A stretch of 64,000 bases of DNA, from NCBI GenBank assembly GCA_022772675.1, contig JALEZW010000013.1, forward strand, positions 1 through 64,000, in the 5' to 3' direction. Within the stretch, counting starts at the first letter, position 1; each line of letters begins with the position of its first letter. Below, in pieces: positions 1 through 9,114 of the stretch. The notes beneath the pieces are model-generated. The model was not told the origin of the DNA, did not search any database, and worked only from the letters and a program-made list of their open reading frames with translations. Source of the DNA: Agathobacter sp. Its GTDB lineage: Bacteria > Bacillota > Clostridia > Lachnospirales > Lachnospiraceae. A program made the position numbers and the translations under genes.

Positions 1-18
1 AGAATACAAGGGCAGGAA

Positions 19-435
19 TTACCTGCCCCTGTGCTTCTCTTTCCTTTTCTGCTGCTTCTGCTCAAAACGGAGTTGTTTTTCCTCCTCCCGCCGCCTTCGG
101 CTTTCGGTTTTTCGCTCCGTTTTCATCTGCTCCTGCTGCAGTTTCAAGGCCTGCTGTGCTTTCGTACCGATACCGGTATTCTGCACCTGCCTTTGTATCT
201 CTCTCTGTATCCGTTTCGGGTTGTGGCTTGTTTTTTTCACTTCCGCCTCCACGGCAGGACTGAACTTCAGCCTCCCATGATTCTGGAGCACAAAAGCATA
301 AATCTCGTAATCTTTAGGCTCCGCTCCAAAGGTCACTTTACAGACGGACAGTTTGCCATCTGAGATGCGTTCAAAAACGCCCACCCAAAAGGGATCCTCA
401 AAAAATACAGTTAGTTTGCCGGATTGTTCTTCCAT
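19..435 (-). CDS. yjdF: YjdF family protein (DUF2992)
   Basis: 138-aa ORF; N-terminal GKLTVFFEDPFWVGVFER...LSVCKVTFGAEPKDYEIYAFVL and basic RRREEEKQLRFEQKQQKRKEKHRGR tail typical of YjdF. Confidence 0.9.
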   Translation of the reverse strand: MEEQSGKLTVFFEDPFWVGVFERISDGKLSVCKVTFGAEPKDYEIYAFVLQNHGRLKFSPAVEAEVKKTSHNPKRIQREIQRQVQNTGIGTKAQQALKLQQEQMKTERKTESRRRREEEKQLRFEQKQQKRKEKHRGR

Positions 436-474
436 GCAAAATCCCTCCTTATTGAGCCTTTCGGCCGGTATTGC

Positions 475-582
475 ACAGAGAACGGACGACCCAAGGAGGG
501 AGGGTTACTTACACCTTTATGGTGCGGCCGGACTACCTACCGGCTCTGCAGGTGGTGCCTGCGTTTGTGTTTTTATCTCTGT
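475..582 (-). ncRNA. Probable yjdF-motif RNA (azaaromatic-type riboswitch) in the yjdF leader
   Basis: GC-rich structured leader just upstream of yjdF; closing stem ACAGAGA (576-582) / TCTCTGT (475-481) on the minus strand; gene association is the hallmark of the yjdF motif. Covariance search not run. Confidence 0.7.
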
Positions 583-918
583 ATTTTCATCTTAGCACAA
601 CTGTCGTTATTTTTCCACGGAAATAAAACAAAAAGGAGCATTTGAAACCGAACTTCCATGCTCCCAATCGTCAAACCGAAAAATGCCTGCCCGCAGGAAA
701 GGTCTTTCTCCGATTCTTCCTATGAAGTTTTCTGCAGAAAAGAGTTCTTTTCTGAAAATATTAATCCCCCTATGTGACTACGAACAATAAACACTACAGA
801 ATAATAAATAACGCAATAATCACAAACCGGATCCATAAACCTTACTCATTCCTTCATCTTAAAACCATATGATTTACAGACTCTCTCTGCACGGAAACGC
901 TGCCCTCTGCAGTAATGG

Positions 919-1434
919 CTACAGTGCCACCTCAAACTCAAAGGTCTGGTTATACTTATCCAACGCAATCTGCATTTCTGCAATCCGGCTGTCAACCTGC
1001 TCGTACTCCTTCTTGATCAGCTCCAGATCATAGTTGATGTACTGATACTCCGGTGCCGTTTTCCTGTTCTGGTAAAAGCCGGAATTGATCCTGGTTTTCG
1101 GCTGCTGCTTTCTCATTTCATCAAGCACATTTTTTCTCCGATTGAGCTGCGCCATCCGCACCAGAATCTCGTCGATGGTCATTCTGTCTGAGCCCACCAG
1201 AATGGAATTGTTCACATTATTTACGTTGATTGCATGCTTGATGCGAACAATTTTTTCATCTATCTCCGTGATGTGTCCCGCAACCTCTGTATAATCATAC
1301 TCCGGAATCACCGGCTCCTCATCCAGGGCTGCGATGTAAAGTGCGCCCTCCTGCTCCTTGTTCCTCCAGAATTCCTTGTCCTCCTGCAACTTTCTAAGAA
1401 CCTTATTTGCATATGCTGATGTCATCTTTGCCAT
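919..1434 (-). CDS. Hypothetical coiled-coil-rich protein
   Basis: ORF 919-1554; more likely start at MAKMTSAYANK (1434); no family recognised with confidence. Confidence 0.6.
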   Translation of the reverse strand: MAKMTSAYANKVLRKLQEDKEFWRNKEQEGALYIAALDEEPVIPEYDYTEVAGHITEIDEKIVRIKHAINVNNVNNSILVGSDRMTIDEILVRMAQLNRRKNVLDEMRKQQPKTRINSGFYQNRKTAPEYQYINYDLELIKKEYEQVDSRIAEMQIALDKYNQTFEFEVAL

Positions 1435-1545
1435 TACACTTTCCTCCGTAAAAAAGTTTATCTCGCTCTCACTGATGTCAGTATAATACAGTTCACACAA
1501 GCTGTCATTGAACGCATCGTTCAATAGTATGGTTAAGTATTTTAT

Positions 1546-1585
1546 ATGATACAAGGGTCAAAATACCTTTTGACCCTCATATCAT
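1546..1585. repeat. Short palindromic repeat ATGATACAAGGGTCAAAA-TACCTTTTGACCCTCATATCAT
   Basis: Near-perfect inverted repeat; same ends as the elements at 12861 and 15939. Confidence 0.8.
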
Positions 1586-1697
1586 TTTATATTTACACCA
1601 AATATACAGAAATGCTATAATCATATACAGAGCATAAAACCGTGGATATTTCCAAAACATATCATAAATGGAACAAAAATGCGAAAGGAGTGTTACG

Positions 1698-2237
1698 ATG
1701 CCATTACCACAAGAACATATTTATACGACCGAAGATATTTATGCCCTGCCGGATGGCCAACGGGCGGAGCTGATTGACGGACATATATATTACATGGCAC
1801 CGCCAACCCGCAAGCACCAGCTCATATCCGGAGAACTCTTTACCATCATAAACAATTATATCAAATCAAAAGGGGGATCCTGTGAGCCTTATATTGCGCC
1901 CTTTGCAGTCTTTCTAAATGAAGACGACAAGAACTATGTTGAACCGGATATCAGTGTGATCTGCGACAAATCCAAGCTTACAGACAGAGGATGCTCAGGT
2001 GCGCCTGACTGGATTATCGAAATAGTCTCTCCGGGCAGCAGGCGGATGGACTATTATACAAAGCTATTTAAGTACCGCACAGCGGGAGTCCGTGAATATT
2101 GGATAGTCGATCCGGAAAAAAGCCGGATCACTGTGTATGATCTGGAACATGAAGATATGCAGGAATATTCTTTTTCTGATACTGTGAAAGTAAACATATA
2201 CCCGGATCTGTCAATAGATTTCAGCCATCTGGATTAA
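1698..2237 (+). CDS. Uma2 family (DUF820) putative PD-(D/E)xK nuclease
   Basis: ELIDGHIYYMAPPTRKHQLISGEL, YVEPDISVIC, PDWIIEIVSPGSRRMDYYTKLFKYRTAGVREYWIVDPE are characteristic. Confidence 0.9.
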   Translation: MPLPQEHIYTTEDIYALPDGQRAELIDGHIYYMAPPTRKHQLISGELFTIINNYIKSKGGSCEPYIAPFAVFLNEDDKNYVEPDISVICDKSKLTDRGCSGAPDWIIEIVSPGSRRMDYYTKLFKYRTAGVREYWIVDPEKSRITVYDLEHEDMQEYSFSDTVKVNIYPDLSIDFSHLD

Positions 2238-2238
2238 G

Positions 2239-2282
2239 AAAATCCCCGTGGTGTATTCCACACACCCCGGGGATTTTCTTTT
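2239..2282 (+). terminator. Rho-independent terminator after the Uma2 gene
   Basis: AAAATCCCCGTGGTGTATTCCACACACCCCGGGGATTTTCTTTT hairpin + T tract. Confidence 0.85.
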
Positions 2283-2299
2283 ATTTCCACCCAAAACCG

Positions 2300-2554
2300 T
2301 CACGCCACATTCTTACGCTGTCTGCTGCTTTCCTTCTCAAAGTGGATAATTTCGTGATCGCAGATAATGTCCTGAAGGTCTGCCTCATATAATTCCATAA
2401 GTGCAAACATGGTATCGGCCTGAGGATAACCTTTTCCTCTTTCGTACTTGTACACGGCCTGTACGGAACCCAGCCGCAGGTATTCCCTCACCTCTTCCAC
2501 CGAAAGATGCTTCGCTTCCCGCAGCCTTCTCAGGTTGCGCCCAATCAACTTCAT
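2300..2554 (-). CDS. XRE-type helix-turn-helix protein
   Basis: MKLIGRNLRRLREAKHLSVEEVREYLRLGSVQAVYKYERGKGYPQADTMFALMELYE. Confidence 0.8.
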   Translation of the reverse strand: MKLIGRNLRRLREAKHLSVEEVREYLRLGSVQAVYKYERGKGYPQADTMFALMELYEADLQDIICDHEIIHFEKESSRQRKNVA

Positions 2555-2794
2555 GTCATATTCCGGTCTGTACTTCAATGCTTCCTCCTTTGTACTCGTT
2601 ACGCGAGCACGCGGTGCCAATTCACTTAAGCATCTATAGCTCTGGTGCCTTTCTTCGCCAGGCGAGTATTTCAATATACCATATCCCCCGCGTAAAGGCA
2701 AGCCTTTTTCTCAATTGAACTTAAGGATATGGTCGAATGGACAAGAAAATTTTCTATACGCCCAATGAAATCTTCAGGCAGCATAAACTTAACC

Positions 2795-3301
2795 TCAAGT
2801 AAGTCCCTGTGTTCTCTCATCCGTGACAATATGTTCGATCCCGCTATGTTCACTGTTCAAATACGCTTTCAAAAAACTTGGAAACGCTTTATATTGATCC
2901 AATTCATCAATCGGAATCCAATGCATGTTCTCTTTATCTCCAAAACGGGTATAACTATTGCTGTGAAGTTCTTGTGATCCTCTTTGTTTCATGACAAAAT
3001 AAAAACATATTTCATGACAATTCATTCCCTTCAGTGTACCAGTATTTTCATTGAAAAAATTTTCGTGAATAACCGCTAAATGATCTATTTCATAGTGTAC
3101 TCCTGTTTCCTCGAACACTTCTCTCAATACAGCATCCTCTGCGCTTTCGCCCATATGTACGCCACCACCGATTGAATAGAAGTAATCCTCACGCTCATTT
3201 CCTGCAAACAACACACAGCCATCTTCAATTATAATGGCAGCGGCCCGATATCTAAACCAGTTGTTTTCTCTTGTAAAACCACAATCATATATTTTTTGCA
3301 T
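2795..3301 (-). CDS. NUDIX hydrolase
   Basis: NUDIX box GGGVHMGESAEDAVLREVFEETGV. Confidence 0.93.
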   Translation of the reverse strand: MQKIYDCGFTRENNWFRYRAAAIIIEDGCVLFAGNEREDYFYSIGGGVHMGESAEDAVLREVFEETGVHYEIDHLAVIHENFFNENTGTLKGMNCHEICFYFVMKQRGSQELHSNSYTRFGDKENMHWIPIDELDQYKAFPSFLKAYLNSEHSGIEHIVTDERTQGLT

Positions 3302-3363
3302 TATATCCCCCCTTCCCCTTAGATAAAATCTTTCATCCTTTACACTCGTAATACCGCTATTCT

Positions 3364-3699
3364 TTACATCACAATCTTACTGTCAAAATACTGTTCTTGA
3401 AAATAAATCTGCTCCCTGATCTCTTCCTTTGTAAAACTCACACCTTTAGGTGCAACAACCCATTTTTCTTCCGCATCATCATTTCTGTGTACAATTGCAA
3501 TGATCGTTCCTGTAAATTTGTCAACTACTTCATCCACGCCTAATATGTAAGCATCCTGTTCCTCTCCGTCCGGTGCCATAATACCTTCTACGTACCCATA
3601 ATTGATTGGGTAATACATATCCTTATGTTGTGGATGGTAACTGCCTAATGGTCTGTCAACTGTTACGGTTACTGTTCTGCCAATAACGGAATCTATCAT
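3364..3699 (-). CDS. Inorganic pyrophosphatase-like protein (short form)
   Basis: TVTVDRPLGSYHPQHKDMYYPINYGYVEGIMAPDGEEQDAYILGVDE resembles family I PPase, with an altered signature. Confidence 0.75.
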   Translation of the reverse strand: MIDSVIGRTVTVTVDRPLGSYHPQHKDMYYPINYGYVEGIMAPDGEEQDAYILGVDEVVDKFTGTIIAIVHRNDDAEEKWVVAPKGVSFTKEEIREQIYFQEQYFDSKIVM

Positions 3700-4050
3700 C
3701 TGTCCTCCCTGTATTTTGAACATCGGTCCATGCAGAATTTGCCTTCGGCAAATGGACCGACAATTGTGGTACATCTTCGATGTATCACTTTCTACATGTC
3801 AAGTTTTCATAGAAAACCTGACACAATCTTCGCTCAAAAAGGTAATATGAATATTGTTCATATTACCGCAAAAGATCTTAACCGTCAATTCTGCAACACT
3901 ACTTCTTTTTCAACATATTTCGAAAAAATAATGCAATTCTGTAACAACTGTAGTATGATATGTGAGAGTTGTTTGAATGACAAAATATGGAGCGATTCGT
4001 ATGTCCGGAGTGACAAAAGTCATTCACATTATCAAATTGGAGGAGTTGTT

Positions 4051-5595
4051 ATGCAGGCTATTTTTGAATCCATCAACCAGATTTTTGCATTTATCGGCCC
4101 TCTGGCCGATTTCCTGTGGGATTTCCCGACCAATTTTGAATGGTATTCATCCATTCCGATTCTGGGAAATTTTTCCTTTGCAATTATCTTACTCTTAGGA
4201 TCCGGAATCTATTTTAGCTTCCGCATCGGTTTCATGCAGATTACACATTTCAAAAAAGGAATTCAGATCATGGCAAAGGAGCGAACGGCCAAAACCGGAA
4301 TTTCGCCCCTCGCCTCATTTCTCCTAAGTTCAGCCATGCGCGTTGGACCGGGAAATATTCTGGGTGTTACCGGAGCCATCGCAGTTGGCGGTCCGGGTGC
4401 ACTGTTCTGGATGTGGATCTCCGCATTTTTCGGTATGGCAGTGGCCTATATGGAAAGTGTGCTGGCACAGATTTTTAAGGAGAAAAAGGAGGATGAATTC
4501 GTGGGAGGACTTCCCTTCTACGGAAGAAAGCTTCTGGGAAACAAGGTTTTTGTCGGTGTTTTCCTTTCCATTCTCTATATCCTCTACGCATTCTGCTGTC
4601 TCCCGGCACAGGGCTTTAACGTGGTTTCATCGATCGGGCGTATGACCGAGATTGCCACCAGCTCTACCATAGCAGCGAATTCTGTATTTTATTACATCAT
4701 AGGTGCCTTGATTATCGTACTGACTGCAGTGATCACCTATGGCGGAATCAAAAAAGTTTCCAACTGGACCAATAAAATGGTACCGGTAATGGCGGTTCTG
4801 TACATCCTTACAGTCATTGTACTGATACTTTTAAACCTTGGTTCAGTACCTTATTTCTTTACCTCTGTATTTCAGGGCGCCTTCAAACCGGAGGCCTTTT
4901 TCGGGGGTGTATTCGGCACCGTGCTGGCTCAGGGTGTCCGGAGAGGACTGATGTCCAACGAGGCAGGACAGGGAACCATCACCATGTCAGCGGCAGCCGC
5001 TGATGCAAAGCATCCGTGCGAGCAGGGTATTTTAGCATCCATCGGTGTATTCTTAGATACCATTGTCATCTGTACCCTTTCCGGATTTGTTGTTGTCATG
5101 GCTCACTGCTGGGACGGCACAAACGGACAAGCCTGGATGGATCTGGATAAGCTGCCAAAATTCACAGAGTCCATTGCGGCACTGACGCCGGGAACCGCGG
5201 CTAATGCCATTATTTCTTTTCTGGTAACCCTTTGCTTCTGCATGTTTGCCTACACCTGCCTTCTGGGCATGATCAGCTTTTCTGAAATTGCAGCCAACCG
5301 TATCCGCAAGGACAGGAAGTTTATCAATATCATCCGTGGTCTGGCGCTGTTTGTCGCTGCATTCGGAATCTTATGTAACATTGCCGGTCTGGAACTTGGA
5401 AACCTCTGGGCATTCTCCGATCTGGGGAATATCCTGATCGTGTTCTTCAACGTGCCGATTGTCTACGTGGGAGCAAAGTACGTCATTCGCGCCACCAAAC
5501 ATTACAAGAGGCAGGATGGCACGCCTTTTACCTCTGCGGTCATAGGACGGGATGACTGCACCTACTGGGACGAGCGGGCGAAAGAAAACAAATAA
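4051..5595 (+). CDS. Sodium:alanine/glycine symporter (AGCS family)
   Basis: GPGNILGVTGAIAVGGPGALFWMWISAFFGMAVAYMESVLAQ and GRRGLMSNEAGQG-like motif; start MQAIFES at 4051 with RBS GGAGGAG. Confidence 0.93.
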   Translation: MQAIFESINQIFAFIGPLADFLWDFPTNFEWYSSIPILGNFSFAIILLLGSGIYFSFRIGFMQITHFKKGIQIMAKERTAKTGISPLASFLLSSAMRVGPGNILGVTGAIAVGGPGALFWMWISAFFGMAVAYMESVLAQIFKEKKEDEFVGGLPFYGRKLLGNKVFVGVFLSILYILYAFCCLPAQGFNVVSSIGRMTEIATSSTIAANSVFYYIIGALIIVLTAVITYGGIKKVSNWTNKMVPVMAVLYILTVIVLILLNLGSVPYFFTSVFQGAFKPEAFFGGVFGTVLAQGVRRGLMSNEAGQGTITMSAAAADAKHPCEQGILASIGVFLDTIVICTLSGFVVVMAHCWDGTNGQAWMDLDKLPKFTESIAALTPGTAANAIISFLVTLCFCMFAYTCLLGMISFSEIAANRIRKDRKFINIIRGLALFVAAFGILCNIAGLELGNLWAFSDLGNILIVFFNVPIVYVGAKYVIRATKHYKRQDGTPFTSAVIGRDDCTYWDERAKENK

Positions 5596-5692
5596 TCGGA
5601 GTTTCCCATTTTCGACCGTACAAAACTCTTCAGCTGTACAGATAATTTTCGGTCTTTCTTATTTTTGACTAATTTTCGATAAAAACCCTTTC

Positions 5693-5735
5693 AAAATGGG
5701 CGATAGAGCTAAAAATTGTCTCTGCCGCCCATTTT
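5693..5735 (+). terminator. Probable terminator downstream of the AGCS gene
   Basis: AAAATGGGCGATAGAG...CTCTGCCGCCCATTTT inverted repeat. Confidence 0.6.
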
Positions 5736-5790
5736 CAGCCTGAATCCGGACTTGTGATTAATCCTTTCATAATAGGCCCTTTTCTTTATT

Positions 5791-5907
5791 TCACATGCAA
5801 AAACAGTTCTTCTCCGGCTGTGTGTCATGATTGTCCACAAAGGTTACGGCATGTTCCAGGTCCTCCCCAGTCAAAGTATCATCAAAAATGGTACTCATGT
5901 CATTTCT
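5791..5907 (-). pseudogene. Relic of a GH13 alpha-amylase
   Basis: Minus-strand translation FRNDMSTIFDDTLTGEDLEHAVTFVDNHDTQPEKNCFCM*; DMSTIFD-TL...HAVTFVDNHDTQP matches GH13 cytoplasmic-type amylases, rest of gene absent. Confidence 0.75.
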
Positions 5908-6000
5908 GAAAATTTGCCGTCTTTTTAAAGAATCCCTTTAAAAACTCCCTTTAAAACTCTTTTGTTTGAGGCCAATATATAATTCTAAGTTGACAGCCGA

Positions 6001-6135
6001 TCAATGGCACCCGCGGCAGCTGCTGCAATTCCCGCCGCAGGAAGAAGACTTTCCCTTTTTCCTGTTTTTCACGAGAGTCCGGCACACCAGAACAACAAGA
6101 AGAATTAAAATGATTAGTACAACTGCAGTCCCCAC
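6001..6135 (-). CDS. FeoB-associated Cys-rich membrane protein (GTG start, not in ORF track)
   Basis: Manual translation (M)GTAVVLIILILLVVLVCRTLVKNRKKGKSSSCGGNCSSCRGCH*; RBS GGAAAGGAG upstream. Confidence 0.88.
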   Translation of the reverse strand: MGTAVVLIILILLVVLVCRTLVKNRKKGKSSSCGGNCSSCRGCH

Positions 6136-6205
6136 ATTTCTCACTCCTTTCCATGTAACATCAGACAGGTCTTTCTTTCCTATAGACCCCGTTGGGGAAA
6201 TATGC

Positions 6206-6239
6206 TATAATCATGTTCATTACATATATCATATGGTAA
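6206..6239 (+). promoter_or_regulatory. -10 element (TATAAT) and downstream imperfect palindrome upstream of the DtxR-type regulator
   Basis: TATAAT 6206-6211; TTACATATATCATATGGTAA 6220-6239. Confidence 0.45.
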
Positions 6240-6270
6240 TGAAAGCTGTATATTTTGTGTGGAGGTAACT

Positions 6271-6684
6271 ATGTCAGCAAAAGAATCCCATAATACCGAA
6301 TCATCCGAAAATTATCTGGAAACCATTCTGATCTTAAGTAAAAAATTACCGGTGGTGCGCTCTGTGGATATTGCAAAGGAGCTGGGCTTTAAAAAATCCA
6401 GCGTCAGCATTGCAATGAAAAATCTCCGTGCCAAAAACCAGATTACTGTCACAGATGCCGGATTTATCTACCTGACAGAGGAGGGACTTGCCATAGCAGA
6501 AATGATCTACGAAAGACATGAACTGTTATCGAAAGGGCTCATCTCCCTGGGGGTAGACCCTAAGGTTGCAGTAGAGGATGCCTGCAGAATTGAGCATGTC
6601 ATCAGTTCAGAAAGCTTTGCGGCCATTAAAGCGCATATGCATCTGTCTGATGACAAAACTCCCTCCGGTCCATCAGTCCCCTGA
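6271..6684 (+). CDS. DtxR/MntR-family metal-dependent transcriptional regulator
   Basis: ENYLETILILSKKLPVVRSVDIAKELGFKKSSVSIAMKNL...YLTEEGLAIAEMIYERHELL. Confidence 0.93.
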   Translation: MSAKESHNTESSENYLETILILSKKLPVVRSVDIAKELGFKKSSVSIAMKNLRAKNQITVTDAGFIYLTEEGLAIAEMIYERHELLSKGLISLGVDPKVAVEDACRIEHVISSESFAAIKAHMHLSDDKTPSGPSVP

Positions 6685-6692
6685 TATCCCTG

Positions 6693-9032
6693 TCAGAATA
6701 ATCCGCCAATTCCATAAACCAGAAAGGCCATGAGCCATGCAATCAGGCACTGCCAGATTACCACAAAAGCGGCCCATCTGGTTCCCAGTTCCCGCTTGAT
6801 GGATGCAATTGCAGCCACACATGGTGAATATAACAGACAGAAGGTAAGAAGGCTTGCTGCCGCACGGGGTGATAAAAGCCCCACTACCGCGTTCTGTCCG
6901 CCAAAAAGAATCGTAAGTGTGGAAACCACACTCTCCTTTGCCATAATCCCGGTAATCAGTGCAGAGGAAACCCTCCAGTCCCCAAATCCAACCGGTGCAA
7001 ATACCGGGGAAATCAATCCTGCCAGAGCTGCAAGCATGCTGTTTCTGGAATCCGTTACCACATTCATGTGGATATCAAAGGTCTGCAGGAACCAGATTAC
7101 AATCGTTGCGATAAAAATCACGGTAAATGCCTTCTGTAAGAAATCCTTTGCTTTCTCCCATAACAGCTGTGCCACATTTTTCACTCCCGGCATGCGGTAA
7201 TTGGGAAGTTCCATTACAAAAGGAACCGCCTCCCCTTTAAACATGGTTTTCCGGAGTAAAAATGCCATGAGAATTCCAACTGCAATTCCACCGAAATACA
7301 ATGCTATCATAACAAGTGCAGAATGCTTTGGGAAAAATACCGCTGCAAAAAATGCATATATAGGCAGTTTTGCAGAGCAGCTCATATAGGGTGTCAGTAA
7401 AATTGTCAGCTTCCGGTCACGCTCCGACGGCAGGGTCCGGCTGGCCATTACGCCCGGAACCGTACAGCCGAAGCCAATCAGCATTGGCACAATGCTCCGC
7501 CCTGACAAACCGATTTTGCGAAGCAGCTTGTCCATAACAAAGGCCACCCGCGCCATATACCCGCTGTCCTCCAGCAGTGACAAAAACAAAAACAAAGTCA
7601 CAATGATTGGTAAAAAGCCAAGGACAGAACCCACTCCCTGGAAAATTCCATCAATCACAAGGGAATGCAGCACCGGGTTGACATGTGCCCCTGTAAGGGC
7701 GGTATCCACCAGTTTGGTCAATGCCTCTATCCCTATATTAAGGAGATCCGAAAGTGCTGCCCCAATCACACTGAAGGTCAGCCAGAACACCAGCCCCATA
7801 ATTCCGATAAAGCATGGAATGGCTGTATATTTTCCCGTGAGTATCCGGTCCATTTTTTCACTGCGGATACGCTCTTTGCTCTCCCCGGGCTTAACTACAG
7901 TCTCCTGACACACTTTATTTATGAAGGAAAAACGCATATCTGCAATGGCAGCAGCACGGTCAAGACCACGCTCCTTTTCCATCTGACAGATAATGTGTTC
8001 CAGTGCCTCCTTTTCATTCTGGTCAAGCCCCAGCTGGTCCTCAATCAGGTGATCTCCCTCTGCCAGTTTGCTGGCAGCAAACCTAACCGGAATATCTGCC
8101 TGCTTTGCATGATCCTCTATCAGGTGCATAATTCCGTGCAGGCAGCGGTGCACCGCACCACCATTATCATCTGCACTGCAGAAATCCAGCCTCTCAGGCT
8201 TTTCCTGATACTTTGCAATATGCAGTGCATGGGCAATCAGCTCGTCAATTCCCTCATTCTGTGCTGCGGAGATTGGAACCACCGGAATCCCTAACATCTC
8301 TTCCATCCGGTTCACCATAATAGAGCCGCCGTTTTCCCTCACCTCATCCATCATATTAAGAGCCAGCACAATGGGAATATCCAGCTCCATGAGCTGCATG
8401 GTCAGGTAGAGATTCCTCTCTATATTGGTGGCATCCACAATATTGATAATCCCCTTCGGATGCTCCTTAAGTACAAAATTTCTGGTGACGATTTCTTCAC
8501 TGGTGTAAGGCGACATGGAATAGATACCCGGAAGATCTGTAACCAGCGTATGACTCTTTCCACGTATTTCCCCATCCTTACGATCCACGGTTACTCCCGG
8601 AAAATTTCCTACATGCTGGTTGGATCCTGTCAGCTGATTAAATAAAGTTGTCTTACCGCAGTTCTGATTTCCGGCAAGGGCAAAAGAAAGAACCGTTCCC
8701 TCCGGCAGTGGTTTTTCTGTTTTTTTCTCATGATATTTGCCACCCTCTCCCAGTCCCGGATGGGGAATTACCTTATTCCGTTCCTTTGCCTGCACCGGTC
8801 TTTCGTCTGTCACATTTTCGATTTCAATCTTTTCTGCATCTGAAAGACGTAATGATAGTTCATAGCTTCTGATCCGAAGTTCCACCGGATCCCCCATCGG
8901 TGCATACTTTACCATGGTAATTTCCGCTTTGGGAATAATACCCATATCCAGAAAATGCTGACGCAGCTCCCCTTCCCCACCAACACTTTTTACTGTTGCT
9001 GTCTTACCGATCGGTAAATCTTTTAACGTCAT
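6693..9032 (-). CDS. feoB: Ferrous iron transport protein, fused FeoA-FeoB
   Basis: N-terminal FeoA-like MTLKDLPIGKTATVKSVGGEGELRQHFLDMGIIP followed by FeoB G domain NQNCGKTTLFNQLTGSNQHVGNFPGVTVDRK and Gate domains. Confidence 0.95.
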   Translation of the reverse strand: MTLKDLPIGKTATVKSVGGEGELRQHFLDMGIIPKAEITMVKYAPMGDPVELRIRSYELSLRLSDAEKIEIENVTDERPVQAKERNKVIPHPGLGEGGKYHEKKTEKPLPEGTVLSFALAGNQNCGKTTLFNQLTGSNQHVGNFPGVTVDRKDGEIRGKSHTLVTDLPGIYSMSPYTSEEIVTRNFVLKEHPKGIINIVDATNIERNLYLTMQLMELDIPIVLALNMMDEVRENGGSIMVNRMEEMLGIPVVPISAAQNEGIDELIAHALHIAKYQEKPERLDFCSADDNGGAVHRCLHGIMHLIEDHAKQADIPVRFAASKLAEGDHLIEDQLGLDQNEKEALEHIICQMEKERGLDRAAAIADMRFSFINKVCQETVVKPGESKERIRSEKMDRILTGKYTAIPCFIGIMGLVFWLTFSVIGAALSDLLNIGIEALTKLVDTALTGAHVNPVLHSLVIDGIFQGVGSVLGFLPIIVTLFLFLSLLEDSGYMARVAFVMDKLLRKIGLSGRSIVPMLIGFGCTVPGVMASRTLPSERDRKLTILLTPYMSCSAKLPIYAFFAAVFFPKHSALVMIALYFGGIAVGILMAFLLRKTMFKGEAVPFVMELPNYRMPGVKNVAQLLWEKAKDFLQKAFTVIFIATIVIWFLQTFDIHMNVVTDSRNSMLAALAGLISPVFAPVGFGDWRVSSALITGIMAKESVVSTLTILFGGQNAVVGLLSPRAAASLLTFCLLYSPCVAAIASIKRELGTRWAAFVVIWQCLIAWLMAFLVYGIGGLF

Positions 9033-9086
9033 TTCCACCCTTTCCTTTCGTACCTTTCTTATTGATGTTTCATACATCAACCATAT

Positions 9087-9101
9087 GTTAGTTTAGCCTA
9101 A
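9087..9101 (-). promoter_or_regulatory. Putative DtxR/IdeR-type iron box upstream of feoAB
   Basis: TTAGGCTAAACTAAC on the minus strand, resembling TTAGGTTAGCCTAACCTAA-type operators. Confidence 0.55.
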
Positions 9102-9114
9102 TTCTTTTGTTTTG

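Noticed and set aside
3868-4050. Possible glycine riboswitch before the AGCS transporter
   Set aside because: No recognisable glycine aptamer core (for example GGAGAG...CTCTCAGG); only simple hairpins are seen further upstream
7665-8294. 209-aa plus-strand ORF antisense to feoB
   Set aside because: Lies wholly within a confidently assigned FeoB coding region; no recognisable domain and typical of antisense open frames
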